Numbered from the stretch's first letter, positions 40,801-49,715 are shown. The stretch is DNA of 64,000 bases from an uncultured Methylomonas sp. (GCA_936941155.1 CAKZJE010000116.1:1-64000); one strand, 5' to 3'. Translations and numbers: made by a program. The notes: generated by a model not told the origin, from the letters alone.

Positions 40801-41292
40801 GTGGAAGCGTTGAAATCTGGCAAACAACCGGAACTGGCGTTGTCGTTGGACAGCGGCACGGAGGTGGATTTGCAAACTGCGGCGTTGATTCCAGAGGATT
40901 ATTTGCCGGATGTTCATGCGCGGTTAGTGTTGTATAAACGGATTGCCAGCACTGAAAATGTGGAACAATTACGAGCCTTGAAAGTGGAAATGATTGACCG
41001 TTTTGGCATGTTGCCGGAGCAAGTGAAAGCGTTGTTTAGTTTGACGGAGTTGAAACAGCAAGCAGCACTGTTGGGTTTGAAAAAAATTGATGTTCACGCG
41101 CTGGGCGGACGGTTGGTGTTTGGTTCGCAACCGAATATTAATACGGAAGCGTTGATTAAGTTAATTCAAACTCAGGCGCAGGTTTATAAATTGGATGGCA
41201 TGGAAAAGTTAAAGTTCACGAAAAAATTTGCCGATACTGAGGAAAAGTGTGAGTTTGTCACGCAATTGTTAAAAGTGCTGACCCCAGTGTAA
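37846..41292 (+). CDS. mfd: Transcription-repair coupling factor Mfd
   Basis: The ATG at 37846 is preferred to a TTG 45 bases earlier; it gives 1148 residues. UvrB-like N-terminal modules (PYDVFSPLPEIISQRL), the RNA polymerase interaction domain (SPVVHREHGVGRYLGLQTI), and the translocase follow, with GDVGFGKTEVAMRAAF (~630-645), the DEEH box IIDEEHRFGVQQ (~730) and QLRGRVGRSHHRAYAY. Mfd displaces stalled polymerase and recruits UvrA. A TATAAT lies 30 bp upstream (37812-37817), without a good -35. Confidence 0.97.
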   Translation: MAKSEVSVFSPQLPGDISQPLFWSGLAGCADTLALANAIKNNPCLFVIITPDSQTALRLEQELAFFLGKAYPILHFPDWETLPYDVFSPLPEIISQRLKTLAVLPQTKRGALVVSVATLMHRLAPREHVLAHSFSLKVGGLFNLELNRIKLESVGYQCVSQVYQHAEFAVRGAIVDLFPMGCDVPYRIELFDDEIESIRTFDPETQMSLEKVTEIQLFPAREFPFTDASIKQFRQSFRELFPNASAKNNLYADVSRKVAFGGIEYYLPLFVENTESLFDYLPPTAFLVLPENFAEGARLFYAEAQERFEQRKYDIERPLLQPQQLFLTTEELTGKAESFKRIICGTTGELCDFQTLQLPDLTVDTRLKQPAQRLQEFLTDFNGRVLLVAETAGHREGLIDKLRLYQLQAKQVSSWEQFLDSQEPLCMVVAPIEHGLWLKNPALVIISESLLSGEKVQQRRRQRRAGLKELENIVNNLTELTIGSPVVHREHGVGRYLGLQTITVGGITNEFLSLEYANNDKLYVPVSSLNLIGRYTGINPETTPLHRLGSDQWDKAKKKALEKIKDVAAELLDIHANRAIKQGHAFSVDRAEYAAFSQAFQFEETPDQQTAIDTILDDMTRAQPMDRVVCGDVGFGKTEVAMRAAFIAVQSGKQVAVLVPTTLLAQQHYQNFRDRFADWPIRVEVTSRFVTPKQQKLIADELAEGKVDIVIGTHKLLSKEVRYKQLGLVIIDEEHRFGVQQKEHFKKLRNELDMLTLTATPIPRTLNMAMSGLRDISVIATPPPGRHAIKTFISEWVDAQIKEACLREIKRGGQVFFLHNDVKTMDKMAEVLAQMIPEARIEIAHGQMPERELEKIMLDFYHQRFNLLLSTTIIESGIDVPTANTIIINRADKLGLAQLHQLRGRVGRSHHRAYAYFIVPPKALLTKDAQKRLEALEASGDLGAGFVLSSYDLEIRGAGELLGEGQSGQIQEIGFTLYTELLERAVEALKSGKQPELALSLDSGTEVDLQTAALIPEDYLPDVHARLVLYKRIASTENVEQLRALKVEMIDRFGMLPEQVKALFSLTELKQQAALLGLKKIDVHALGGRLVFGSQPNINTEALIKLIQTQAQVYKLDGMEKLKFTKKFADTEEKCEFVTQLLKVLTPV

Positions 41293-41307
41293 TTTACAGA
41301 GAGACTT

Positions 41308-42213
41308 ATGAAACATCGCATAGACCCCAAAGTAGATTGTGTTTTCAAAGCGTTATTAGGTTCTGAGGAAAATCGAAATCTTTTAATTCACTTTTTAAAC
41401 GCCATTTTAGCCAATGAATTAACCCAGCCAATTACTTGGGTTGAAATTCTCAATCCGTATAACGATAAAGAATTTCTCAACGACAAATTGAGTATTGTGG
41501 ATGTGAAAGCGCGTGATGATCGGCGACATGTCTATCAAATTGAAATCCAGTTGGTCACTCATGCGGATTTACCCGAACGAATTGTGTATAACTGGGCGGA
41601 TATTTATAGCCAACAATTGCGTAGCGGCGATAAATATGAAGAGTTACAGCCAACCTACTCCATTTGGTTATTGGCTGAGAATTTGTTAAAAAATGATTGT
41701 GATTATTTACATTGTTATAAATTGCGTGATGACAGAGGTCGAGTTTTAACCGAGCAAGGCGGTATTTGGTTGTTAGAATTAGCAAAGTTCAGTACCAATG
41801 TGATTAAAAGTGAAGATCAGCGTTGGTTGCAGTTTTTTAAAGACGGGGAAGAGTTGGATGATAACGCTTTACCGGATTGGATGAGTACAAGCGAAATGAG
41901 GCAAGCCATGACAACATTAAGTGTTTTTTCAGAAAAAGAACGGGCGTATTTTCAATATCAAGCGCGGCAGGAATATTTGCGGGTACAGGCTGCAATTCAG
42001 CAGGGGCGTGATATTGCTTTACAAAAACAACGTGAAGCCGAACAAAAAGCAGAGGAAGCAGAACAAAAGGCTAGAATAGCTATGCAGGAAAAGGAAGCTG
42101 CTATGCAGGAAAAAGAAACAGCTATGCACGAAAAGGAAGCCGCTATGCAGGAAAAAGAAACCGCTTTATTGGAAATTGAACGGTTGAAAGCATTATTGGC
42201 TAACCGAGCATAG
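41308..42213 (+). CDS. Rpn family PD-(D/E)XK nuclease / transposase-like protein
   Basis: The 301-residue protein starts with the family mark DPKVDCVFKALLGSEENRNL. The catalytic core is Asp65 with E79-I-Q81 in YQIEIQL, the D-ExQ form of this nuclease family. The C-terminus is a coiled coil with short repeats of MQEKE-type units, a likely slippage-prone tract. Rpn proteins promote RecA-independent recombination and the genes are often multi-copy and mobile. It starts 15 bp after mfd, but a functional link is unlikely. Confidence 0.88.
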   Translation: MKHRIDPKVDCVFKALLGSEENRNLLIHFLNAILANELTQPITWVEILNPYNDKEFLNDKLSIVDVKARDDRRHVYQIEIQLVTHADLPERIVYNWADIYSQQLRSGDKYEELQPTYSIWLLAENLLKNDCDYLHCYKLRDDRGRVLTEQGGIWLLELAKFSTNVIKSEDQRWLQFFKDGEELDDNALPDWMSTSEMRQAMTTLSVFSEKERAYFQYQARQEYLRVQAAIQQGRDIALQKQREAEQKAEEAEQKARIAMQEKEAAMQEKETAMHEKEAAMQEKETALLEIERLKALLANRA

Positions 42214-42225
42214 GAGTAAGCCGTA

Positions 42226-42513
42226 ATGAAGATAGAAACAACGCCAGAAGAACAAGCAAAATTTGACAGAATGCGTATTTATTTCAAGTTTGAAGCGCGG
42301 CGAGAATATCTAAGAATTCAGGGAACGCAAATTAGTGAGTTACTCAAGTTGGAACAATGGTGTTTGGATAATCAGACAGGAAGTGAGGAAAAATTGAGGA
42401 GTTTGAAAAATCAGGAAGCTGAATTAAAAGAGCAGTGGGCAGAATTGGAAAAAGAGTATGCTCTGGCTGAAATTGATCGGTTGAAAGCGTTATTGGCGAG
42501 TAGCGAGAAATAA
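42226..42513 (+). CDS. Small coiled-coil protein homologous to the C-terminus of the preceding Rpn protein
   Basis: This 95-residue protein shares its start (MRIYFKFEARREYLRIQG versus YFQYQARQEYLRVQ) and end (LAEIDRLKALLAS versus LLEIERLKALLAN) with the gene 12 bp upstream. A GGAG precedes the ATG. It lacks the nuclease domain, so it is a fragment of a second copy or a regulatory short form. Confidence 0.6.
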   Translation: MKIETTPEEQAKFDRMRIYFKFEARREYLRIQGTQISELLKLEQWCLDNQTGSEEKLRSLKNQEAELKEQWAELEKEYALAEIDRLKALLASSEK

Positions 42514-42593
42514 TTGAACATACAGCCGATTAGCGTTAGCGCAGTCGGAGGGATGTTTTCTTACAATTGTATTTTACAGACACAGAAATTTAC

Positions 42594-42616
42594 AAAACGA
42601 CCGGTCGTCTTGAAAA
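42594..42616. repeat. AAGACGACYRGTCGTCTT palindromic repeat, copy 4
   Basis: Partial left arm (AAAACGAC), full right arm (CGGTCGTCTTGAAAAA), between the convergent ends of the coiled-coil gene and rloB. Confidence 0.8.
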
Positions 42617-42689
42617 AATCGAAAATTATTTTTGAATAATCCTCGCAGGCACGATGAGTGTTTTTATTACAGTGCGTAATACCTTACTG

Positions 42690-43314
42690 TTATTTCGCGG
42701 ATTCTATAGGCTGTGGTTGAGAGAGTTTTTCAAAATAATCAATCAGTTCATGAAGTTGGGTGCTAGGGTTCATTTGTCCACTGGTTTTGGCGTTTTTAAG
42801 AATAATGGGAGAGTTTTCACGCGCTTGCGTAAATCCATTATTCAACAAAAAGCAAAAAAGATTTCGCTCCTCGCCTTTGTCATAGTTTTCCATGCCAGAA
42901 TATTTACACAAATCTTTAATGAGCACATCAGCGGGAGAATAGTTTCCAACGGCTTTATATTCTTTCAGATGCTTGCAAAAATGCAGCAACAACCAAAACT
43001 CATAGCACGGATAAGAGGCGATAATTTTAATTTTTGCCGAGGTTTTCGCCAGTTTTAAAGCAGCATCAAATGTTTCGTGCGTATCTCTGTCGATGGTGCA
43101 ATAAACGCAGTCGTACTTGCCTTGTTGTTTGATGGCTTGTTCAACTATTTTCAGTGGTGTTGGCGAATAATGCACAATTTTCAACCAGCACGTTAATTCG
43201 AAAATGTGCTTTGGCATCTTCCAAATAGCGTTTTCCAGATTTTTTATCTTTGCAAATCACCAAAACGGTAGGCTGTTGTTTAAACTTGGGTTTTGACCTC
43301 TCAAATCGTGCCAT
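42690..43314 (-). pseudogene. rloB: RloB-like defence protein, frameshifted near its N-terminus
   Basis: The natural start is the ATG at 43314, two bases after the RloA stop. It reads MARFERSKPKFKQQPTVLVI then RYLEDAKAHFRINVLVENC. About position 43166 the frame must shift by one base (an extra T) to continue into TPLKIVEQAIKQQGKYDCVY and IDRDTHETFD, which run to 42690 in frame. The downstream part alone would be 175 residues. RloB pairs with RloA in phage-resistance modules and is often carried inside type I R-M loci. The shift may be real inactivation or a sequence error. Confidence 0.8.
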
Positions 43315-43316
43315 GT

Positions 43317-44594
43317 TTAGCCTCTGCGAATAATCGGCAAACCGCGATAACGTCCTTCATAGTACCGCTTTTCTAAATCTTCACTTTCTCGCCCTTCAAA
43401 ATCATGGATAGAACGCAGTTGTGTTGCGCCGTTGGCATCGCGTTCTGTGAGCCAAAATTGGTCGCGGCGTAAGATTTTGGCATTCATTAAATGCGTATCG
43501 TGAGTGGTGAAAATAAGCTGTGAGGGTATTTCTGATGCAATATGTTTTCTGACTATCGAGATAACAATTTCAGGATGGAGGCTGCTGTCTAGCTCATCTA
43601 CAATTAAAATAGTTGAAAAACATTTATTAAAAATCTGTAAATTTTTACTCATAATTTCTAAAACTTTTGCTTGATTATGAAGATTCCAAGGAAACCAAAA
43701 ACCGATTAAGTTTTTAGTACCTTCGGACTCTTCATCAAAATCAAACTCTGCTTCGCCTAATGCGGTTTTATGAGTAAATATAGTTTTTGTGATTCTTCCC
43801 TCATCTAATAATTTCTGTTCTTGAGACTGCGAAAGTCCAATGTTTTTATCATCTCGAATATTTACTACTGGGACATCTATTTCTTGTAAAAATTTTGTAA
43901 TGTTGTTGGCATTATCAGTATCTTTGACTGAGTTTTGGCTAAGAGAAGCAAATCTTCCTATGTTTCCCGAAATATTTAAAAAACCTGATTGTAACCATTG
44001 AAAAGGATTGCGCAATTGGTTTAACTCTTCACTACTATTTGCAACAGCTTGAGAAATAAACAACACTTGCGCACCAGTCACTTTTTTCCACAGCTCATGC
44101 AAATCTTTCCCACCGTCCAATTTCACGCCAAAATTATATTCATCCCCCAAAGCAGTATGTTTTCGTTCGTACAGCAACGTTTCTTTACCTTTTGGAAAAG
44201 CAATTAACCGCTCTTCAATAATCCGCTCTTGCGTTAAAGCCAAATCAAATTGATAACGTTGTTCTGCATAAACAAAATGCAATTCAATGCGAGTCGGTTG
44301 ATTAGCAAGTTCAGTATCAAAACGAAAAGGCGCAACGGGAAAAGGGATAAAATTAGCACTCGGTTGACGCTCAGCGATTTCTCTCACAATATCAAACGCT
44401 TTAATCAAATTGCTTTTGCCCGATGCGTTTGGGCCATAAATCGCTGCCACTTTCAGCAAATCGGGTAATTTTTCACCTTTCACCACAGGTTTAAAAACGT
44501 TATCGCCTTTTTTCAAACGCGGCGCAGCCACCATCGAAAAGGTTTGTTTTTCACGAAAAGAACGAAAATTACTAATAGAAAATTCGATTAACAT
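43317..44594 (-). CDS. rloA: RloA-like ATP-binding protein (AAA15/AAA21, SMC-like)
   Basis: The protein has 425 residues. MLIEFSISNFRSFREKQTFS is the usual start, and Walker A GPNASGKSN (54-62), signature SEGTKNLIGF (290-299), Walker B STILIVDELDSS (327-338) and the switch histidine in FTTHDTHLMN are complete. These ABC-type ATPases drive abortive infection or phage exclusion together with RloB, whose start follows two bases after this stop. The gene itself looks intact. Confidence 0.88.
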   Translation of the reverse strand: MLIEFSISNFRSFREKQTFSMVAAPRLKKGDNVFKPVVKGEKLPDLLKVAAIYGPNASGKSNLIKAFDIVREIAERQPSANFIPFPVAPFRFDTELANQPTRIELHFVYAEQRYQFDLALTQERIIEERLIAFPKGKETLLYERKHTALGDEYNFGVKLDGGKDLHELWKKVTGAQVLFISQAVANSSEELNQLRNPFQWLQSGFLNISGNIGRFASLSQNSVKDTDNANNITKFLQEIDVPVVNIRDDKNIGLSQSQEQKLLDEGRITKTIFTHKTALGEAEFDFDEESEGTKNLIGFWFPWNLHNQAKVLEIMSKNLQIFNKCFSTILIVDELDSSLHPEIVISIVRKHIASEIPSQLIFTTHDTHLMNAKILRRDQFWLTERDANGATQLRSIHDFEGRESEDLEKRYYEGRYRGLPIIRRG

Positions 44595-44950
44595 GCAGAA
44601 ATATCGCAGTTAAATAGTTTATTGAGTGGTTAATATAGCTTAATTTTAAATTAGCTGTGATTTTTCTACATTCCATAAGCTGATTTTCGAGTTTTCTCTA
44701 CATCTTATTTTTTATTAAAATTCTTTCAAGACGACTGGTCGTCTTGAAAATTTTTATAGTTTCCATGCCCTGGTGTGGAAACCATTAATATCGACGAACT
44801 TAAAAGATATTTTTATCAATTAACGACTTAGTGACTTTAACTTGTGTGATGAGAACAGCAGTTTGACAGAGAATTGCTTGTCTTGAATTTGAAAGGCTAT
44901 TAGATTTACCCATCGTTTTTAATCAATCTAACCTTTTGGAGGCAAAAAAT
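44595..44950. other. Divergent intergenic region between rloA and the serralysin gene
   Basis: This 356-bp AT-rich region contains one palindromic repeat (44724-44750) and presumably both promoters. No other structure is obvious. Confidence 0.55.
44724..44750. repeat. AAGACGACYRGTCGTCTT palindromic repeat, copy 5
   Basis: Full copy (AAGACGACTGGTCGTCTT) with outer TTTC...GAAAA. The position between divergent genes argues against a terminator role for the family in general. Confidence 0.85.
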
Positions 44951-46321
44951 ATGGCACTTCTTCCCCTTTCCCACATTAGCTATATCGACTCATTATTAAG
45001 TAGATCCCAATGGAATACAGCGAATGGTCAAGCTGTGAATTTGACTTATAGCTTTCCGGGTACTGGCTCAACCAATTCAACCTTTGCAAGCGGCATTACT
45101 GAAGTAGATGTGAAGTGGTATGCTTTAACTTCATACGAACAAACACAATTTAAAGCAGCTTTGTCAGCTTGGTCTGAGGTTGCTAATCTTCATTTTAATC
45201 AAGTCAAGGATGACAGCACATCACAAGGTCAAATCCGTGTGGCTTTTAGTCAGGCAGTTGCAACAGATGGATCTAATGGTTGGGCACATTACCCTGGTAC
45301 ATCACGAGAAGCGGGTGATGTTTGGTTAAGTCCCAAATTAACTAATTTTGACGCAGGCGCACATCCTTTCAGAACCATGATTCACGAATTAGGACATGCC
45401 ATCGGACTGAAACATTCATTTGAAGGCGAACCTAACAATTCAGCCATTCTAACGGGGGTACATGACACCGTACAATATTCCATGATGGCGTATAACAGTT
45501 ATTCTGGCGCAGGTTATTTAAGCGATGGGCATCATGTTCAACCGACTACGCCCATGCTGTACGATATTGCCGCGATACAATTTTTGTACGGCGCGAATAT
45601 GACAACCCGCACTGGCAACGATATTTATACGTTTAGCAATACGACAGGTGAGTTAAAAACCATTTGGGATGCAGGTGGGATTGATACTTTTGACTTATCG
45701 AATCAAACGCTAAAACAGACTATTAATTTGAACGCAGGTCAATTTAGTTCGTTAGGGGGTAGAGATTACTATTTAGATGGAAGTCTTATCAGTGCGAGTA
45801 ACAATATTGCGATTGCTTACAACGTTACGATTGAAAAGGCGATAGGAGGTTCAGGCAATGACACTATCGTAGGCAACGCCGTAAATAACACCTTATCGGG
45901 CGGTAAGGGCAATGACACTATCAAAGGGAATGCAGGTGATGATGTGTTGATAGGTGGAGCTGGCAAAGATAATTTAACAGGTGGAACAGGTAAAGATATT
46001 TTCAAATTTGCTGCTGTCACCGACTCAGGCATTACGCTCACCACCCGTGACACGATTGTTGATTTTAATAACACCCTTGATTTCGACAAAATTGACCTTT
46101 CTACAATTGATGCAAAAGTAGGAACTGGTGTACTTGCAGGTAATCAAGCGTTTAGCTTTATCGGCACTGCGGCGTTTAATGCCATAAATGCCGCAGGACA
46201 AGTACGTTTTGATGCAGCTAATCATATTGTCTATGGCAGTAATGATGCTGATGCAACTCCTGAGTTTTCGATTTTTCTCACAGGTGTAGCAAACTTGACT
46301 GCTGCTGACTTTATTTTATAA
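44951..46321 (+). CDS. Serralysin-like RTX metalloprotease (peptidase M10B)
   Basis: The ATG at 44951 follows TTGGAGG, giving 456 residues without a Sec signal. The zinc site is HELGHAIGLKH (145-155) and the Met-turn is QYSMMAYNSY. RTX-type nonapeptides follow (GGSGNDTIVGNAVNN, GGKGNDTIKGNAGDDVLIGG), then the C-terminal M10 beta region ending in a hydrophobic LTAADFIL. This is the form of a type I-secreted extracellular protease activated by calcium. No T1SS genes or inhibitor are adjacent. Confidence 0.92.
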   Translation: MALLPLSHISYIDSLLSRSQWNTANGQAVNLTYSFPGTGSTNSTFASGITEVDVKWYALTSYEQTQFKAALSAWSEVANLHFNQVKDDSTSQGQIRVAFSQAVATDGSNGWAHYPGTSREAGDVWLSPKLTNFDAGAHPFRTMIHELGHAIGLKHSFEGEPNNSAILTGVHDTVQYSMMAYNSYSGAGYLSDGHHVQPTTPMLYDIAAIQFLYGANMTTRTGNDIYTFSNTTGELKTIWDAGGIDTFDLSNQTLKQTINLNAGQFSSLGGRDYYLDGSLISASNNIAIAYNVTIEKAIGGSGNDTIVGNAVNNTLSGGKGNDTIKGNAGDDVLIGGAGKDNLTGGTGKDIFKFAAVTDSGITLTTRDTIVDFNNTLDFDKIDLSTIDAKVGTGVLAGNQAFSFIGTAAFNAINAAGQVRFDAANHIVYGSNDADATPEFSIFLTGVANLTAADFIL

Positions 46322-46364
46322 ATCAAAAAATATTTTAAGTTTCAAAATCTTATAAATATCGAAG

Positions 46365-46407
46365 GCTGGGTTAGCTGTTTTTACGAAGTAAAAAAGCCTA
46401 ACCTAGC
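46365..46407. repeat. GCTGGGTTAGC hairpin
   Basis: A long stem-loop: GGTTAGCTGTTTTTAC / GTAAAAAAGCCTAACC around GAA. It belongs to the GGGTTAGC repeat class seen inside the MITE at 61625 and may end the protease transcript. Confidence 0.6.
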
Positions 46408-46565
46408 AACCACTTTCAAATCACCGCTTTTGCTGGGTTTCGCGTTTCCTCTACATCTGCCTACAAAATAAAACCTCTTCTTTTTATAGTATCCAAACTC
46501 TGGTGTTGAAGTGATTAAGTTTTCGCTACACTACAGCTGGGCTACTTGTTCATTTATTCATGAAT

Positions 46566-46594
46566 TTTTCAAGATGACTGGTCGTCTTGAAAAA
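46566..46594. repeat. AAGACGACYRGTCGTCTT palindromic repeat, copy 6
   Basis: Copy with one change (AAGATGACTGGTCGTCTT) and intact outer arms TTTTTC...GAAAAA. Confidence 0.85.
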
Positions 46595-46697
46595 ATTCTC
46601 TACAAAATCTTAACGCGATAGGTTGCTGTTTATTAGACTTGTTTCAACTGAATATCGTAGTCTTACGCGGTATTGTCTTTTGAGTTTATTGTAAAAC

Positions 46698-46725
46698 CGG
46701 AGTAAAAAACCTAGGTTTTTTACTC
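46698..46725. repeat. Perfect 28-bp palindrome
   Basis: GGAGTAAAAAACC and its exact complement around CCTAGG centre, with no mismatch. It is 135 bp after the ald stop on the minus strand. It could be an operator, a terminator-like hairpin, or a one-off repeat. Confidence 0.75.
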
Positions 46726-46860
46726 CAAAATATTAAAAATCAACAACTTACAAATGAGTATTTTTCAATGCTGTTTTTAGTAACTTATTGATTAATCAAG
46801 TTAAAATAAGTCTATTATATAGTCGTGTACATCTTGATTCAGACCGCCAAAGAATAAAAC

Positions 46861-47970
46861 CTAGCGTTGCAAGGCTTGCAGCGCGTCGGTATAAGGCAAT
46901 GCAAACGCATCCGCCACAGCTTGATAAGTCAACAAACCACGATGCGTATTTAAACCTTGTTGTAGCGGCAAAAAATCACGCAAAGCGTCCAAACCTTGAT
47001 TCGCCAATCGCAACACATAAGGCGTAGTTTGATGATTCAATGCAAAAGTGCTAGTACGCGGCACGGCAGCCGGCATGTTTGCCACGCCATAATGCACAAT
47101 TCCATCCACTTCATAAGTCGGATGACTATGCGTTGTCGCTTTAATCGTTTCCACACAACCACCTTGATCGACGGCAACATCCACAATCACGGCGTTTTTC
47201 TGCATGTTTTTCAGCATAGCGCGATTGATTAAACAAGGTGCACGACCGCCCGCAATCAACACCGCACCAATCACCAAATCGGCTTGATACACCACTTCTT
47301 TAATCGTGTAATCATCGCTATGGCGAGTTTGCAATTGTCCGCGATACACATCATCCAAATATTTCAAGCGATCGTGATTCACATCCAAGATTGTGACCCG
47401 CGCCCCCATGCCAACCGCCACTTTCGCGGCATTCATGCCCACAATCCCACCACCTAAAATCGCCACGTTTGCAGGCGCAACACCGGGCACACCGCCCATT
47501 AATACCCCGCGACCTCCGTAAGTTTTTTGCAAATACATTGCCCCGACTTGAGTTGCCATGCGTCCTGCTACTTCGCTCATAGGCGTTAATAACGGCAGCT
47601 GCCCATTTTGCTGCACTGTTTCATAAGCCACACCGGTCACGCCGCTGCTTAATAAGGCTTCGGTTAAAGCTTGATTCGATGCCAAATGCAAATAAGTAAA
47701 CAACAGTAAATCTTCACGAAAAAACGGATATTCTTCCGCAATCGGCTCTTTCACTTTCACGACCATTTGTGCCGCCCACGCTTGCTGCGCCGTTTCCACA
47801 ATGGTTGCGCCAGCGGCTTCATATTCGGCATCGGTTAAAAAACTGCCCGCGCCGGCTTGCGTTTGCAGCAAAACTTGATGTCCATGCTGTGTCAGGGTAC
47901 TCACTGCTGCGGGCGTTAGACCTACGCGGTTTTCATTGTCTTTAATTTCTTTAGGAACTCCGATTAACAT
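46861..47970 (-). CDS. ald: Alanine dehydrogenase
   Basis: This 369-residue enzyme converts L-alanine to pyruvate and ammonia with NAD+. The N-terminal domain starts MLIGVPKEIKDNENRVGLTP; the active-site region VKVKEPIAEEY and the Rossmann motif ANVAILGGGIVGMNAAKVA are clear, as is the family's NMPAAVPRTSTFALNH. AGAGGAAA lies upstream of the ATG. It is a cytosolic hexamer in known cases. No Lrp-type regulator is adjacent. Confidence 0.97.
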   Translation of the reverse strand: MLIGVPKEIKDNENRVGLTPAAVSTLTQHGHQVLLQTQAGAGSFLTDAEYEAAGATIVETAQQAWAAQMVVKVKEPIAEEYPFFREDLLLFTYLHLASNQALTEALLSSGVTGVAYETVQQNGQLPLLTPMSEVAGRMATQVGAMYLQKTYGGRGVLMGGVPGVAPANVAILGGGIVGMNAAKVAVGMGARVTILDVNHDRLKYLDDVYRGQLQTRHSDDYTIKEVVYQADLVIGAVLIAGGRAPCLINRAMLKNMQKNAVIVDVAVDQGGCVETIKATTHSHPTYEVDGIVHYGVANMPAAVPRTSTFALNHQTTPYVLRLANQGLDALRDFLPLQQGLNTHRGLLTYQAVADAFALPYTDALQALQR

Positions 47971-48196
47971 AACATTTCCTCTTTCGTTAAAAATGATTCG
48001 TCATAAACGTATTTGATTGTGCAGTCTGTTGTTGAAAAATCGCCAACTCACCGCGTTTTAAATACCTTAAGTGAATGCACGCCTAACACTATTTTTCGCG
48101 TCAGCCACTTTTAAAACCCTTGCTTGTTGTAAAATAAACAATACTCAGATTGTCCATTCCCGCTACAATTCTACCTTTAAAATCACACGCCTGCCT

Positions 48197-48712
48197 ATGT
48201 CAACCGCATATCACGTTGCCGCGCCTACCAAACATTCCGGTTTCACCTTAATAGAACTGTTAATTGTGCTGATTATTGTCGGTGTGGTTGTCACGTTAGT
48301 CTCGCTAAATATTGGTGCAAAACCTTCCACAGCCAAACACGCCGCTCAACAATTGCGCGGCTTGCTCGAACTGAGCAAAGACGATGCGATTCTCAAAGGT
48401 CAAGTGTTAGGCTGGAAAATCACCATGGAAAACTTCGCTTTTTATCGCTACAAAGATAAAAAATGGTTACCGATTGCAGCAGATAAATTATTGCGCAGTT
48501 ATCAATTGCATCCCGAATTAGAATATAGACTGACTTTAGATAACGCCAAAGTCAGTTACGACGATGAATCGCTGCCGCAAATTGTGTTATTGCCGGATGG
48601 TTCAGTGAATGATTTTAGCTTGTTTATTCAACCGCACGATCACAGCGAAACTTATCAAGTCTATTCCCAGCAAGGCAAAATAAAAACACAATTAGTTGAA
48701 GACAAAAAATGA
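48197..48712 (+). CDS. gspH: Type II secretion minor pseudopilin GspH
   Basis: Starting at 48197 gives 171 residues with the prepilin site SGFTLIELLIVLIIVGVVVT; the longer frame upstream has no pilin logic. Cleavage by the prepilin peptidase after Gly yields the pseudopilus tip component. It is the first gene of the gspHIJKLMC unit and overlaps gspI by four bases. Confidence 0.88.
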   Translation: MSTAYHVAAPTKHSGFTLIELLIVLIIVGVVVTLVSLNIGAKPSTAKHAAQQLRGLLELSKDDAILKGQVLGWKITMENFAFYRYKDKKWLPIAADKLLRSYQLHPELEYRLTLDNAKVSYDDESLPQIVLLPDGSVNDFSLFIQPHDHSETYQVYSQQGKIKTQLVEDKK

Positions 48713-49092
48713 GAATAGGTTTTTATGCAAAAGGTTTTACCTTAATTGAAGTGATGATTGCTTTATCTGTGGTTGCAATTGGTTTAATGGCAACATTAAA
48801 AGCCGTCAATGAAGAAGTTAGCGGCGCAAATCTCACTCGCAATAAAATGATTGCCTTATGGGTATTAGAAAATAAAGTCGCAGAAATTCGTTTAAATCCT
48901 TTATTGCCGAATACAGGGATTAATGAAGGACAACAAACGTTATTTAATCAAACCTGGCAATGGCAAACCAATACCACAAATACCGCGAATACCAAAATCC
49001 GCAAAGTGGAAGTTTCAATTTTGCAACCGAATAGCAAAGACAAAAAAGACACCTTATTAACGCAAAGTATTTATTTAGGTGATTTAAGATGA
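48709..49092 (+). CDS. gspI: Type II secretion minor pseudopilin GspI
   Basis: The 127-residue protein has a prepilin site KGFTLIEVMIALSVVAIGLM and the GspI-type NKMIALWVLENKVAEIRL. It forms the pseudopilus tip with J and K. Four-base overlaps with both neighbours indicate one transcript. Confidence 0.9.
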   Translation: MRIGFYAKGFTLIEVMIALSVVAIGLMATLKAVNEEVSGANLTRNKMIALWVLENKVAEIRLNPLLPNTGINEGQQTLFNQTWQWQTNTTNTANTKIRKVEVSILQPNSKDKKDTLLTQSIYLGDLR

Positions 49093-49715
49093 AAAATCGT
49101 CGTCTTAAAAAATTACCTTTGTTAGCAAAAACAGGATTTACATTAATCGAATTATTAATTGCCATTACCATTTTAGCAATCCTTTCTGCAATGGCTTATG
49201 GCGGCTTAAGTTCTGTTTTAAAAAACCATGAAATTCTCACGGCGCAGCAAGAAAAATTTACTGAATTAACGCAATTGATGACGCAATTGCAAAAAGAAAT
49301 TCGGCATATTGTGCCGCGCCCTGTGCATGATAAATACAGTACTTTTATTCCCGCATTACGGCTTGAAAATGGCACAACCGTTTTATTTAGTTTCACCCGT
49401 GCGGGAATTCCTAATCCAACCGGACGACAAAAAAACTCATTACAACGAATTGATTATATTTTCAATAATAAAACCTTAAAAAAACAAACGTGGCTCACGA
49501 TTGATAGAAATAATAGTGCAGATTACAGTGAAGAAATTATTAGCACCACGTTAGAAAAATTTAAAGTTGAAGTGTTAGGTTTTGATGGCAATGTCTATCA
49601 ACAATGGCCATTAAATAAAACTGATTCATTAGATATATTACCCAAAGCAATTCGATTTACCTTAACGAATAAAGAAACCGGCGATATATCGCGCTTAGTG
49701 GAATTGCCGTTATGA
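49089..49715 (+). CDS. gspJ: Type II secretion minor pseudopilin GspJ
   Basis: The 208-residue protein has the prepilin site TGFTLIELLIAITILAILSA and the GspJ-type AMAYGGLSSVL. It belongs to the quaternary tip complex of the pseudopilus. Confidence 0.9.
   Translation: MKNRRLKKLPLLAKTGFTLIELLIAITILAILSAMAYGGLSSVLKNHEILTAQQEKFTELTQLMTQLQKEIRHIVPRPVHDKYSTFIPALRLENGTTVLFSFTRAGIPNPTGRQKNSLQRIDYIFNNKTLKKQTWLTIDRNNSADYSEEIISTTLEKFKVEVLGFDGNVYQQWPLNKTDSLDILPKAIRFTLTNKETGDISRLVELPL

Larger units (their letters stand above)
46322..46860. other. Long convergent intergenic region with three palindromic structures
   Basis: No gene is supported in these 539 bases. It holds a hairpin at 46365-46407, a palindromic repeat at 46566-46594 and a perfect palindrome at 46698-46725, between the convergent protease and ald genes. 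Confidence 0.6.

Noticed and set aside
44724-44750. The AAGACGAC palindrome as a LexA-like or other operator
   Set aside because: The same sequence occurs between convergent genes and after stops, where operators are not expected, and it does not match the LexA CTGT-N8-ACAG form.
46788-47027. Short plus-strand open frame overlapping the end of ald
   Set aside because: Most of it lies antisense to ald and no start signal is seen.
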